From Utricularia gibba (Eukaryota; Streptophyta; Magnoliopsida; Lamiales; Lentibulariaceae), in the NCBI GenBank assembly GCA_002189035.1, contig CM007990.1, forward strand, positions 62,001 through 126,000: a DNA stretch of 64,000 nt, in the 5' to 3' direction. The notes beneath the pieces were generated by a model. That model ran no database searches, was not told the DNA's origin, and saw only the letters and a program-made list of their open reading frames with translations. Of this stretch, positions 22,237 through 34,086 are shown piece by piece; the stretch's first letter is position 1; every line of letters begins with the position of its first letter. Both the position numbers and the translations under genes were made by a program.

Positions 22237-22742
22237 GCATTCGTTCAAGAAATTGTCTCTGTTCTGTAAAAGCGGCGTCCAATGCTGAGTAGAGAGAGAC
22301 ACATGGACTGCACGGAGAGAGTTAGTGGCGGTTGTTCCGGTTTACCGACACCTGCTGAACGTTATTCTTTTCTGAGCAGGTGTCATCCCTTCAACTAAAG
22401 CCCAGGCTTTGATCCTCGTAATTGGATGCGGATTACTTGGTAAGCTTTTTGCCTCTTTCGTTTGTTGGGTCTTCGGGCCCCCCCTTGTGAACCCCCCGCA
22501 TGTACATTCAAGGTGAAATGACAGTAGAGCATGAAAGAATTATTTCGAGTGCTTCTTGTTCTAGCAATACAATAAAAGCAAGAGAATAAGCATTTCCCTC
22601 AACACGATCATTTTTATCATCCATGATCACCTGCATGCCCACAATAAGTAGCATTGGAAACAAGCAACAGGAGATGATTTCAGCTGTGAATGAGCTTACA
22701 TTGACCGATGTAATAACCATTGTGAGCTAGTCTTCTAGTCCC
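22237..22742. other. Convergent 3' ends of ZNHIT2 and RPS16
   Basis: No coding region is seen. The 506 bp should hold the two 3' UTRs. Confidence 0.5.
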
Positions 22743-23505
22743 TCACTCTGCTTCTGCATTTTTCTTTTGTGTGCCACGGTCTGATTTTTCCTCTGCAATA
22801 ACACGTCCAGTCATCGGATTAACTGGCCTTGTATCTCGTGGGCCGCCCTTTCGTCCCATAGCTAACATGGGAGGCGGGGGAGTAATCCTGCTCGGAAGAG
22901 AAGGCGCTGAACAGGTTCTGAAGGTTGCGCACCAACAGAGAGCCAATATCTACATTTATATCATGTTAGAGACGAAACTAGAAGGCGGTGGTTATGCTAA
23001 GAGAGCCAAATTTCATGAGATACCCCCACCATCTCTCGTGACATTCATCCTCAAAACTATGAATGGGCGGTTCAAGCCATTCGCTTCAGTGAACAAACTA
23101 TGAATGCGCATAGAAACTCGTCAAACTACTCCATTGAAAAGCCCAAAACACCAACACAATAAGCTACATACGCAAGATCTAGAAACTAGGAAACATAATC
23201 ACATCATCACACAAGCTGTGTGTCAAAAACCACTTACTTTACCCTGTCAAAGTTGACACCCATTCTTTTGCCACCATCCTGACCTGCATGCCACATATGA
23301 TAGAACAATCATAAAAAGGAAATGCCTTTTCAATTCAGGTTCTTGAAAGATCAATTAACTCTCTCTCACACACCAGGCAGAGGATTGTAGTATCCAAAAC
23401 TTCCAAATGCTTGCCGTCTCTGGGGGAACGACTGTCCGCTGCCATGACTCGGTAGAACGGCTTATTTCGACATCCCAGTCTTGAAAGCCGCAAACGGACT
23501 ACCAT
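22743..23505 (-). CDS. RPS16: Mitochondrial ribosomal protein bS16m (RPS16), frame broken twice
   Basis: Three exons (23505-23374, 23283-23238, 22949-22743) encode the bS16 family: [20 protein letters not shown] and [17 protein letters not shown], then [36 protein letters not shown] and finally [20 protein letters not shown]. Expected length is 128 aa, normal for the nuclear-encoded mitochondrial protein of the small ribosomal subunit. Two frame breaks exist, each one base short: after HLEVL (about 23394, GG) and before PPPPM (G5 at 22876-22880). Adding one base at each place restores the family sequence and all intron phases. Splice sites and codons are otherwise clean, so sequence error is more likely than decay. 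The upstream GTG at 23532 was not used as start; MVVR is the family start. Confidence 0.85.
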
Positions 23506-24496
23506 TTTCGCACTTCTTCCCTCCACCCGCACAATTCAGTGACTTCCCAAAACCCTGGTGGATTGGGGAAAAATCGAATGGCGAAACGACAGCGTATCGC
23601 CTTCAGCCACAAATATACGGGCGGAGCCCATTAGGCCCAATTACTCCAACCCGAAAAAGCCCCTTTTAATGTGGGCCCTTCATGTCTGTGATGATATATA
23701 AAATTTGTTTCTTAATTGGTTTTGGTTACCAAGTTATCGTTGCGAGGAAGAGCAATACGTTTTACATTGGAAAAGACACAGGATAGATAACACGAGTCGC
23801 TTGCTCGCTGCAAGGACAGGACGCCACCGTACACAGGATCGGAATGACACTCAAAGCTCCCCCATGGCGGCGCGTGGAAAGGGAAATTTGCCAAAGATAC
23901 AAGTTGCCCTATGTGACATCACCTGCACCACCTTAACCCCTACCATCCATTCATCATTCAGCCTGCTGCTGCTGCTGCTGCTGCTGCTCCACGGAAGTTG
24001 CTGCCTCCATCCGAAGATGAAGCCGCTGCTCCCAGTTGGAGGGGGTGGTATGATCAAGTGCTGTTGGGGTTGGGATGCTTATATAGGCGACGGATGCTGA
24101 GAGGTCGTTATTGCAATGAAAGAAAAGAAGGGTTGGTTGTCATTCAACTTTTGAGTAATGGAAAAGTGTAAAGGGAAATGGGGTATCTTCCATGGGATAT
24201 GCTATATGCGCATCCTCATAAATACAGTTACTCTGCACCTGGAGTGCACCCTTTTCTTTAACCGGGTTTGATTCCTCGGATCTATCCCCGATGCTGCTTT
24301 TCAAAATACTCTTAACTGCAAGATGCTTATTGGGGTAGTGAGTGCTTGTCCATTTGCATACAATTTATCATATCATGTCCATATCCTTCCTTTCTCCAAG
24401 GACTTGGAGTACCATGAAGAATGGAACTATATCTCTGAATTCTGGAGATAACCGGAACTAATGCAACTCATTTACAAGAAACAAACACTCGCAGCG
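23506..24496. other. Intergenic: RPS16 promoter and CYP97C1 3' flank
   Basis: No gene supported. GGCCCA and GGGCCC elements lie just upstream of RPS16 (about 23633-23680). A CTG run spans about 23962-23988. Confidence 0.5.
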
Positions 24497-26953
24497 TTAC
24501 CTGCAAGCAGCAGCTGTAGCCAGATGTGATGCAGTTTGCCTGAGGGCTAGTTTCATGTATAAGCCCTGCAAAACATTGCGAGCCACAGCTTAAAAATGCT
24601 GAAAGCATTCCCAGCATCAAGAGTTCAGAACATATCGATAATGAAGCGAAACCAAACAAAAGCAAATAATGGAGGTGGAATGTGAGTGGAAAGACTGAAA
24701 ATTACGTTGGTTGTGTGTATTGTTGCTCCGGTGGTCATGCCAATATTTTGATCGGGGACAAGTTCGAAATGGAGGTGCTGCAGCAGCACCGCGAGGGATA
24801 CAATAGCTTCAAGTAATGCAAACTGATCACCCACGCACTTACGTGGCCCTCCACTGAAAGGGATGAACCTGCATATATAGGATGGGATCACCTGCGAAGG
24901 CTACGTAAGATAAAACACTGCCATTGAAATGGGAACCTACTTGAAGTCCGTGTTCGTTTCATTAGGAATGGGCGCGTCTAAATCAAATCTGTGGGGTATG
25001 AAATCTTCAGCTTGTTCCCATACCTTGAGAGAAATAGCCCAAATGGTGATTGCCCCATTGCTATGAGCTACAATGGACACCAACTCATGCAAAACAGGGA
25101 AATACCTGTGAAGAGTGATGAATGTTGTATACTGAGATCATGACATCTTGCCCAGCATTGATCTTATAGTTCCCTGGGAGAACATCAGCTACTTGAGCTC
25201 GTCTCAAAAGAACCTATACCAATGCATAAAGGATCGACTGGTGGATGAGTGGCTTTTGTAACAGCCCATTTTACTGATGACTTACAGGCGGATGAGGGTA
25301 AAGACGCATCGACTCCATTATACAGATTGTCAAGAACTTGAGATTCTTTGTGTCTTCGTATGTGGGAAGTCTGCCATGTAAAACTCTGTCAACTTCTTCT
25401 TGTGCCTTTCTCAATGAGGAAGGGTCCTGAGGAAAAGAATCTCCAATGACGCACTTCAAGTGAACATAAAAAAGAATGCAATGTTTTCCAAATGAAATTT
25501 TTCAATTTTAGCGTGCCTTCATTTTTTATCATAATACCTTTTACTTTACCTTGCTAAGCAAATAACATGTCCAGGTTAACACTGATCCAGTAGTTTCATG
25601 ACCAGCTACCAACATTGATAAAAGGTCATTCCTCAACTGTGCACTTGAAACCTGAAAGAACGAAATTAGCCCATCAAGGTAAAGCAAATGCAGTAACCAC
25701 AGACACCCGTAGTTGGGAATCCAAAAACCTAAATATGCATTTATTTTCTTGGTATAACGAGCTGTATGGTAGTTCTACGTCGCCAAAGCTGTCCTTGGTT
25801 TTTTAAACACTTCGACGCCATACCTCTTCTCTGCTAGCAAGCAGGAACCTGAGAATACTTGGGTCTGTTTCATTTACGTACTCCTCTTCACCTATCTGCT
25901 CCTCCTCACTTTCCACTATTTCTTTGCACTTCGCCACCAGCTCTTCTACAGTTTCCCTTATTAAAGTCACAGCCTTGTCGGCCTTAATTTGCCTAGGCAG
26001 TACTTTACGAAGAGCACTAATCTGAAGAACATCAAGCAGAAAAACCAAGCCATAACTCTCCAGCTGCAACTAAACTACACATTTACGCATTTAAAGGCTC
26101 AAGCAATGACCTGCCTTCCATAATGGCAGTAAATCTGTAGATCGTAATTCAGCCTCTTTCAAGGCAGTGTAAACTGCGTCAATAACCGGGCTGTTAGACG
26201 TAAGAGAATCAAAATTGTAGTTGAACAAAGCCAGACCAATAACATCAAGCGTAAGCTGAGAAAATTTTTCCTCCATGTTCACAGAAGAGCCATTAATGGC
26301 AGAGCTCTTCAGTTTCTCTACTAATTGTTCAGCGCATTTGCAAAAGACCCTTTCAACAATTACCGAGAGAAACTTTTTGTGAAGCGAAGGAACTACAGCC
26401 CGGCGCCTCGCCTGCAAAAACAGCGATTTCAACCATAGAGCAGAAAAAAAGATACCCAAAAAAGAACTGCAAGTACCATCCACAGAGAGCCCTCAGCAAT
26501 GGCGAAACCAGAGCCAAACAAGAATTCGGAAACCTCAGATACCAGCCCCTTGGCATACTTGGTGCCATAGTTCCTCAACACATGTTTAGCAATGGATGGG
26601 TCGCTAACGATTACGAAATTCCGGAGCCCAGCAGGGAGACGGTAAATGGGGCCGTACTCGTTCATCCATTTGAACAGGGGCAGAAAGAGAGCACCCCCAA
26701 GAAGGGAAGACACATCCTCCAACTTGGGTATAGCGATAGGAATGATGGATTCATCACTGGAGCCGAATGAGGTGAACAAGTTTGGGCTAACCCTGGAGGA
26801 GGTAGGTTTGGTCGGCGGAGGATTCTGATCATTGGAAGAGTTCTTCACGGCAAATGCAGGTGGAACAGAGTAGCGGATCCCATAGTGCCGGTGAAGGCTT
26901 TGGAAGCGGTCAAAACACGGCGCGGAGGTGAGGATAGACAGTGAACACGACAT
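24497..26953 (-). CDS. CYP97C1: CYP97C1 (LUT1) carotenoid epsilon-ring hydroxylase
   Basis: Nine exons (26953-26477, 26411-26115, 26021-25824, 25651-25550, 25426-25286, 25213-25106, 25023-24941, 24868-24706, 24565-24497) give 545 aa. The first 60 or so residues are transit-peptide-like. P450 hallmarks follow: AGHETTGS in the I helix (about 340), ESMR as the ExxR motif (about 396-399), and [15 protein letters not shown] with the haem cysteine near 480. [16 protein letters not shown] at the end and [23 protein letters not shown] are of the CYP97C branch rather than CYP97A or B. The enzyme hydroxylates the epsilon ring of alpha-carotene to make lutein in plastids. The second intron starts with GC rather than GT (26114-26113), since only that junction keeps the frame. 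The upstream GTG at 26959 was rejected as start. Confidence 0.93.
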
Positions 26954-27418
26954 CGGCACAAGATTGGGTTGCCGTCACCCAACGGCTCGCTAATCGCCAC
27001 CGAAGTGTTGATGCTAAAGTAGGCAGTTTTCCTCTTTTTCCCTTTTTTTTTTTTCTCTCTTTCGTTTTTCTTTTATGTAAATAAAAACACGGGCCCTCAT
27101 TCCAGTTTTTAACCTTCAATTGCTCGGCCCATAATAATCTTTCAGTCATGTCCGGCCTGTTTTCCACATTTGAGCCGATTGAAGATTGGTGTGACCCACG
27201 AAAACTTTTAGTGGAGGCCCAGAATGGGTTAACGGAATGCTTCTCCACCACCGAGTTGCGTGCGAGTCGTTTATTACGCGCTTGCTTGGCAAATACCGAT
27301 CACCTTCCGAAATCCACCGGGATTTGGTTCTTGAAGGTCACGGGCGATCGAAATTTCGGAGCACCGTGTTTTTCTTGATTCGAGAGATAAATCGGAGTTT
27401 TAGGGCATTGCTCCAGAC
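26954..27418. promoter_or_regulatory. Divergent CYP97C1/VPS37 promoter
   Basis: Only 465 bp separate the two ATGs. A poly-pyrimidine run (27035-27075) lies on the CYP97C1 side. GGGCCC at about 27090, CGGCCCA at about 27125 and GGCCCA at about 27217 form a small site II cluster in the centre. No TATA box is evident, so a shared TATA-less bidirectional promoter is plausible. Confidence 0.5.
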
Positions 27419-29147
27419 ATGTTTAAAAATTTCTGGCAAGTACTCCTCTACTCTCGCTGTATCTCATTCTTATGGTTCTTTTTTTTTTTTTTATTGAGAG
27501 TAGTGCTTAGAGATGCTTGAACGTGAGTCATTGAGAAATTGGATTTTTTATGATTGGCGCCAAACTAGTCTATCGATCGGCTATGTAAATCACATCAATT
27601 ATGCTTCTTTTTGGTATGTTGTGTGCCTGATTCGAATTCTGATTAGCTGTCTGAACTTCATATTATTGCATATCCTTTTTTTTTTTTTTGCCTGGATGAG
27701 TCAAGCCAGTTTTTAACTTCCACACGAAAACATCTTCCCGTAATGTGAATAAAGATTCTTCGCTCTCCAGGACACCTCAGGAGCAGCAAACTCAGCCCCG
27801 TCCACAAATGGTTACTGAATCATGGTATTCATCTTCCAGTGCAAGCTCTCCCAGTCCCTCGCATCCAACCACACCTAGTGGGAGTACATCCAGCAGCTTT
27901 AGAAGATCAATACATCCCGACCAAGCTAATACTTTTTCAAACGTTTCACCTGCAGAGGCAGCAGGAATCATTGCCATCTTGAAAGATAAAAGGTGGCTCA
28001 CTCTTTTAATTTTTTTTAATATCCCCGCATAAAATTTCAGCAGCGCTAGCAGAACTACTGAATTCCAATAGTGGTAGAAGTTGTGTCAAAACGGATGTTT
28101 TGCCTTCTATACATGTTATCATTCTTGTGTATTCTTATAGTGTGGATGAGCTACGGAAGCTTCTGTCCGACAGAGATGCTTGTCGGAACCTTGTACATTC
28201 ACTAGAGCACGTCAAGATGCAAAGCAAGGTATCACCACTGCTCCTTTTTATTAGCTTTCTCTGGGGAATCATACCATTATTCCTGAGTATGGAATTCCCA
28301 ATGAGCAGGTCCGGGATGATCTTAGACACCAGACACTTCAGCTTGCCAGTAAGCTTTTTCATACATGCACACACACACTCACGCATGCACGCACTCAATT
28401 TATTTTACAAAGTAACCAGAGGCAACTGATATATGTAACCACAGGGGATAATCTGGAAAAAGAACCACGTATAATGGAGCTGAGGAATCAGGTAATTCAT
28501 TATTCTGTGCTTGAAATAACATTTATTTTCATTATGATTGAACTGTAATGCCACTCCTTATGTTACTGCAGTGCAGGATAATACGAACCACAGAACTAGC
28601 TACTGCTCAAGAAAAGCTTCTTGATTTCGAGAGGAACAAAGATGAGATTTTGAAGTATTGCTCACCGTCGTCTCTTCTTCATAGACTTGAAGGTAATCTT
28701 TTCCTCACACAAAGCTGTGCAACCGATTTTGCTTGCCTTTCTTGGCCTTTTTACTTTTATGTAATTTCTCTAGCATTCCCTGCCAAGTTCCTACAACTAT
28801 ATGCATTCTTGTCCATCCAATTTAGATTAATTTTGCGGAAGTAGTATTTGAAATGTTTGATAGGAGTTATAGATGTTCTAGGTTTTACTTTCTTGGTTGT
28901 TTTGTGTGGAATTATTACACTAGCTTATAGCCTTTCCACAGCAACAGAGTATCGCTGATTAAGTTGACCCAAAATTATTTCAGATGGAATGAGTAAAACA
29001 GATGAGGAATCTGAAGCTCTTCACGCACAGCTTCTCAACAGAGAGATAGATCTTCCGACCTTTGTGCAAAAATATAAGAAGATGCGACATGCCTATCACA
29101 AGCAATACCTTACCCATGTTGCTGCCAAGACATCTGTACCCACCTGA
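27419..29147 (+). CDS. VPS37: VPS37 subunit of ESCRT-I
   Basis: Seven exons (27419-27439, 27781-27992, 28141-28228, 28309-28348, 28445-28491, 28572-28692, 28984-29147) join in phase to 230 aa. The first exon is a 21-bp mini-exon, MFKNFWQ, which matches the family start MFKFWG-Q. A Ser/Pro-rich region follows, then the Mod_r domain from about residue 75 (SPAEAAGIIAILKDK, SVDELRKLLSDRDA, LRNQCRIIRTTELATAQEKL). VPS37 stabilises ESCRT-I, which sorts ubiquitinated membrane proteins into multivesicular endosomes. The tail YKKMRHAYHKQYLTHVAAK is the usual C-terminal helix. No frame break. Confidence 0.92.
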
Positions 29148-29621
29148 GGTCCTTCTCTTTGTCATACTCGAGATGATTTTTCTGCTTTTGTAAAGGGGTT
29201 ATCCTTTTAAATAGGAAGATGATCATCTATGCTCATAGGGTTCCGGGTATTCTTCAGCTTGTTTGAACCATTCGCGGTGTTGTTCGGACCAACCAGCAAA
29301 CAACCCCTTTGTAAAAGCACCTCATTTTAATACTATCCGAAATAACGCATCACTCAGTAGCTTGTACCTGTATCCGAGAGAGCGTCTCCTACAAAAATGG
29401 CTGCCTTTACATAATTATTGCTGTGTCTGGATTCAGAGATTGCTGCTAGCCTGCTAGTGTAGGAATTCTCCTAGCATTTAGTAGCTTCAAATCCCTGATA
29501 TACAACAAGCACTGCTATTGTTTCGGAAATAAATCAAACATTCTACAGATGAGATACTGTTGGTATGTCAGTTGTTACCAAAAACGTGAAATCTTGATGA
29601 AAAGCAAACCCGAGCTACAAA
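29148..29621. other. Convergent 3' ends of VPS37 and EMC1
   Basis: No coding region is seen; presumably the two 3' UTRs. Confidence 0.5.
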
Positions 29622-32600
29622 TCATCTCCATTTATCCTGGAGCTCCTTCCTTTCGGACCAGATCCAAGTAACAAAAATTCCCACCACGAGGGCCACAATC
29701 GTGACCAGAAGCAAAGCATAGTTGAATTCTTCTGTAAGTGAATCATATGTTTTTGAAGGTGCAAGCCTGGCAAAAAAGAGATCAATGCCGAACGCAAAGA
29801 CGAGTGTGGTGGACTCCAATTTAGCAGGGAAAGTGGCTATGTCTCTGAGGCCTTCCACCTTGACGGCATGAGTCACATAAGACTGCAACAAGAGAAACAA
29901 CAGCTCATAACAAATTCCCAACTCGAGACAGCAACTTTCCTCATGGCACACAAAGATGATTCTCATAATGCTAGAACACACGTTATTGCATTAGATTCAA
30001 TTAACAAAAGAGAATAATATTGTTACCTGCGGAATAATTGGTAAAAAATCCGTAAGTGGAATAATACCCTCCTCTTTCTCGGCCTGCGTGGGGTTGATTG
30101 TCCTCCGGGGATCGAAAAATCGCTTGTCAAGTGCTAAAACCTGTTATGAAAAATACACGGAATTAAACAAGCAAAGAGAAAAGAGATATGATAGCTTCTC
30201 AACATGAGGTGGGGGGGGGGGGGGAGGGAGGTTGTAGTTCCATGGCTGACCTGATCACCAATTGTGCCAACCAGAACTTGCCTAGAGGTTATGCCTTTAT
30301 TTGTTTGCGTCACCACCATTGCTTTGACAGAATGTGTGAAGAAGTATGACTGAGACTTCATGAACAATTCAAGACGGGAGTATGCTGTGACTGGAGAAGT
30401 GAGATTATGTGCCCCCAGGACAAGCTTCAACACGTCTTTGGTTTCCTGCATACGGATGAGATTTTCATATCAGACCATATTCAAGTTAGTATCTGTGCAT
30501 AGACACTTTGCAAAGAAAGTACCGCACGAGCTTGGTCATAGATTTCAATAACTGCCATCTCATAACGATGAGCTTTTAGGTTGAAGAAGTGATAGACAAC
30601 CCAATTCTCGCTAAAGATCTTCAAAGAAAGAACAAAAATAAGTTGGCATCACCTTAATTTCAACCATTAAATTTTAACCAGGATGCAGCTTTTGATTCAC
30701 TCCAAGAAGACAAAAAAAAAAAAAAAAAAAAAAACCTACAGCATGCACAGGGCCTTGCGATCCATGGTGAGTGACTCTGTGCAGTATGCGACCGGAAACA
30801 GTCTCAATCACATAAACAACCAGCAATGATGCATCTGGAGTAACAGAACCGATAGGCCCCTCAGCTTTCGGTGTAACAGTAGCCAAAAAGAGCAGATTTT
30901 TTGATATATGTTTGTACAACACATTGTGTTCTGAAGTAACCTTAGCTTGAGTATGAACTACCTGAGAAAACAGAAAGCAAACAGAATGAGCGTGGAGACA
31001 AACGAAATGATTGGAAGGCTAACTTACAAAAAAGATGAAAAGGAGAAAGAACCTCATCAGGGTTCCTGGTTGCTGTGGCAATGATCTTTTCTGTGTCTGG
31101 TGGCAAAACAATCGTCCATAGATTTCTTGCGTCAAAAATAAAATTATCTGGCGCCTCAACAAAAGTTTTTTTCAATCCATGCCCCTTAGGATACCCTCAT
31201 CTCTGTTAATAGAATACCAATATATGCTTCCCGATTCCTGCTTAAGAATCCTGAGAGCCTCAACTGTTCTGGGATACAAGTGAGCTTGCTGGTTACCATC
31301 CAAAAGTAAATGCAGACGCTGTTCCAAAGAATCAGTAAAAGGAAGTGGAATAACTCGTGTAATGGAATGAACAGGCCCAATATGATCGAGCTCCTTTCCT
31401 TTGTATGCATCTACAATAGAAAGTACACCAGCAGAATCTAAACCATCCCCACATCTTCCAACAACAAGTATTGATGGATTCTCATCCAAAGCATGATGAT
31501 GTGGATCCTGCCACTGATGCAAACCAAAAAATCTAGGAACTTCGCATGTTTTGGATCTCCATTGAGAATTAAGCAATAATGACCACACGATTCTTCCATC
31601 TCCAGTATGCAGAGCAAAAAGCTTTCCTGCCCGAGTAAGTACTATGAGGAGCTTCCTGAATCCATTGCGGTCACGAGTCATCTTAGTTTTCTCAGAGCTG
31701 CTCACCCTCATTTTATGAATTGCTGCCAAATCATCAGGTGTTGCTACCATTAGACTTCTTTTGACTTTCAGTATATGGCCCTTTCCAAAAGAAAAGAAAA
31801 AGAATCAAACACCACTGCATCGATATCAATCGACATTGAGATACAGAAGCATAAAGATCAATTTCTCAAGCTAAAACACAGAAGGTTTTCACTGCAGCAT
31901 ATTGTGCCAACTGGCTGCTGTAAATAATAAATGCAGAAATTCATGATGTAAATACGTAAACGAATGCACAAAATTCATTTTCAGACACACTGAAAATGAA
32001 TTCATGAACAAGTAATTAACATATTTCCGGAGCCCCTTGAAACTTTATTTGCTGCACATTCTGGAGGACAGTATCTAGGCCCTTTTAGGATGGCTGCTAC
32101 TATCATGAAGAAAAAATCACGGTAGCATTCAGGTGAAAACAGTAACATACAGATCAAAATCAATGATTGCAAGCTAGCTTGGTCAGATGAGTAAATACCT
32201 TCACTCGTTCGAGGATACCATGGTCCACTTTGGCCAATGCAACACCATCCTTTTCAATTGGCAACTCTGATGCTTTTACATCTATGATTGAAGCGAGACC
32301 ATCTTCCCTACTCCAAACAATTTCACCTTGTTGTAACAATAATAAGGAGTGATCTTCCATGACAATAAGAACCCTGAAACCGTTTGACCTGTCCGTTCTC
32401 ACATAACTATTAATGAAAACTTTCGCAACTTGCCCCTTTGATGATCCATTTGAATTTTATCCACCAACAAATTGGATGACCAGTCATTATTAGACTTCAC
32501 AGTCAAGTGAATTTTATTATCCGCTTGATGTACCATGGCACAAGCATTTTCTCCTTCAGAAAGAGGAATAGAGTCACTGACAGCGCTTTCAAGACCACGC

Positions 32601-34086
32601 TTCTCCACAGCTTTCAACTCATGTTCATTTACAACCTTGAAAAAGGTGACAGACGTATCTGCCCTTAGAATAAACACCTCTGGAATCTTTGAGGGTAAAA
32701 TGGTCCCATATCCTGAAAAGTCTGAGATGAACTCAGCAATGGGAGTCGGGTGAAAAGAAATTTGGCCATTTTTCAGAGAAATGACAACCAAATTTGTGCC
32801 AGAAGAATCCACTGCTACAGCTGCGCCATTGGAGACTAATAACAAATCCCCAGAAAATCCCCAGGGAAAGATATCTTCTCATAACCCAAGACCCCACCAC
32901 TCTTGATATTCAGTTGATAGAGACCAACCCAGGATGAATTAATCAAACCAAGAGCATATAATGCATCACTACCATCTTCAGAAATAAGCTGATGCGCTTC
33001 AAACCTGAAATCATGAGAAAGAATTCAATAACTTTCAAAGATAAAAACTGTAAGATACTTAATTCACAATTATGAACAGACCCCTCTAGCGCTAAATCCT
33101 TTTTCCAGATGACTTCACCATCAGTACTTGCGACAGCATGAATATACCCATTCCCATAAACAAGCATCATGCTTTCCATGTCAACCTTCGAATTTTTCTG
33201 CATCACAGGACCAATATTTTTTACTTCCTGATAATGTTCACAAAAAAAAAGTACCGGCCAAAGAAAACATTTTAACGAATGTTTCATATGAAAGAAGAGC
33301 CTCAACAAATAAGAACAGTAAAATGCATTAAAACTGAAACCCATACGCTCGAAAACTATAAAATGGAAACCCGTGTGCTCGCACAATGCCCTTACTGGGA
33401 TTATCAGTAACGATCTTGAAGACCTTGAGCCTTGAAGTCTGGACTCCCACATCATCTGCCCGTCAGGGAGGCCCCAAGCTCTGATAATGCTTCCATGTGA
33501 TGACAAGGTAATAACATCTGCAAGAAGAGCACCAGAAACAATACGAGTTGACATTGATACAAAGATATCGCGAAAAACTCCAATAAGGTATTTATCATAT
33601 ATGACAGTGCGAAGATAACAAAAGATGAAGACATAGACGGTTACATTTTCCAAGAGCAATATCTAACTGATCGATGACGTCCTTGGGCCCCAAGACATGC
33701 CTCCAAACTGTACCGTGTTACAAAACATTGGACCAATCTCGATCAATCAAGGAGCAAAACTTCAGAACAGTGTAAGAGAGGAATAAAACTCACATATTTC
33801 TCCGTGGCGGAGATCAAGCGAGGCGACTACATTCTCCTCCGTCGAGACAATAACCCGTTTCCTCCCGGCTTTTTGGGTGTGAAAAATTGCGTTCTTCACC
33901 TTCCCAATATACTGCTGATGCCTCCATGTTTTGAAAAAAGAAGTCAGCACGAAATTGGTAAAACGTCAAGAAAGCATGGAATGGAACGTACCAGTCCGCG
34001 AGACCAGCTTGGTCTTCATAGAGAGAACAAGCCAGCCTTGAATTAGATATAATGAAGACAAGAAGCCAAATAGCCCTAATCGCCAT
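29622..34086 (-). CDS. EMC1: ER membrane protein complex subunit 1 (EMC1), frame broken three times
   Basis: Twelve exons (34086-33992, 33921-33794, 33707-33645, 33517-33396, 33227-33082, 33004-32199, 31780-31053, 30961-30740, 30618-30523, 30445-30251, 30140-30027, 29882-29622) encode about 992 aa. A signal peptide is followed by the luminal beta-propeller region (HQQYIGKVKNAIFHTQKAGRK, RVIVSTEENVVASLDL). Then comes the conserved DUF1620 core (NGFRVLIVMEDHSLLLLQQG, FFGLHQWQDPHHHALDENPS). The C-terminus has a membrane helix (LLLVTIVALVVGIFVTWIW) and ends KELQDKWR. EMC1 is the main scaffold of the complex that inserts transmembrane segments into the ER. Three one-base losses break the frame at about 32864, 32433 and 31182, each in a C/G run. 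Restoring one base at each returns both family sequence and splice phase. Downstream exons are perfect, so I treat the gene as functional. Confidence 0.93.
30211..30224. repeat. Poly-G run (G14) in an EMC1 intron
   Basis: Fourteen consecutive G bases on the plus strand lie in the intron between exons 10 and 11. Such tracts can form G-quadruplexes and are hard to sequence. Confidence 0.95.

Noticed and set aside
26429-26959. CYP97C1 start at 26959
   Set aside because: The codon there is GTG; the first ATG in frame is at 26953.
30712-30734. Poly-A run as a retroposition tail
   Set aside because: It lies inside an EMC1 intron with no flanking target duplication or coding remnant.
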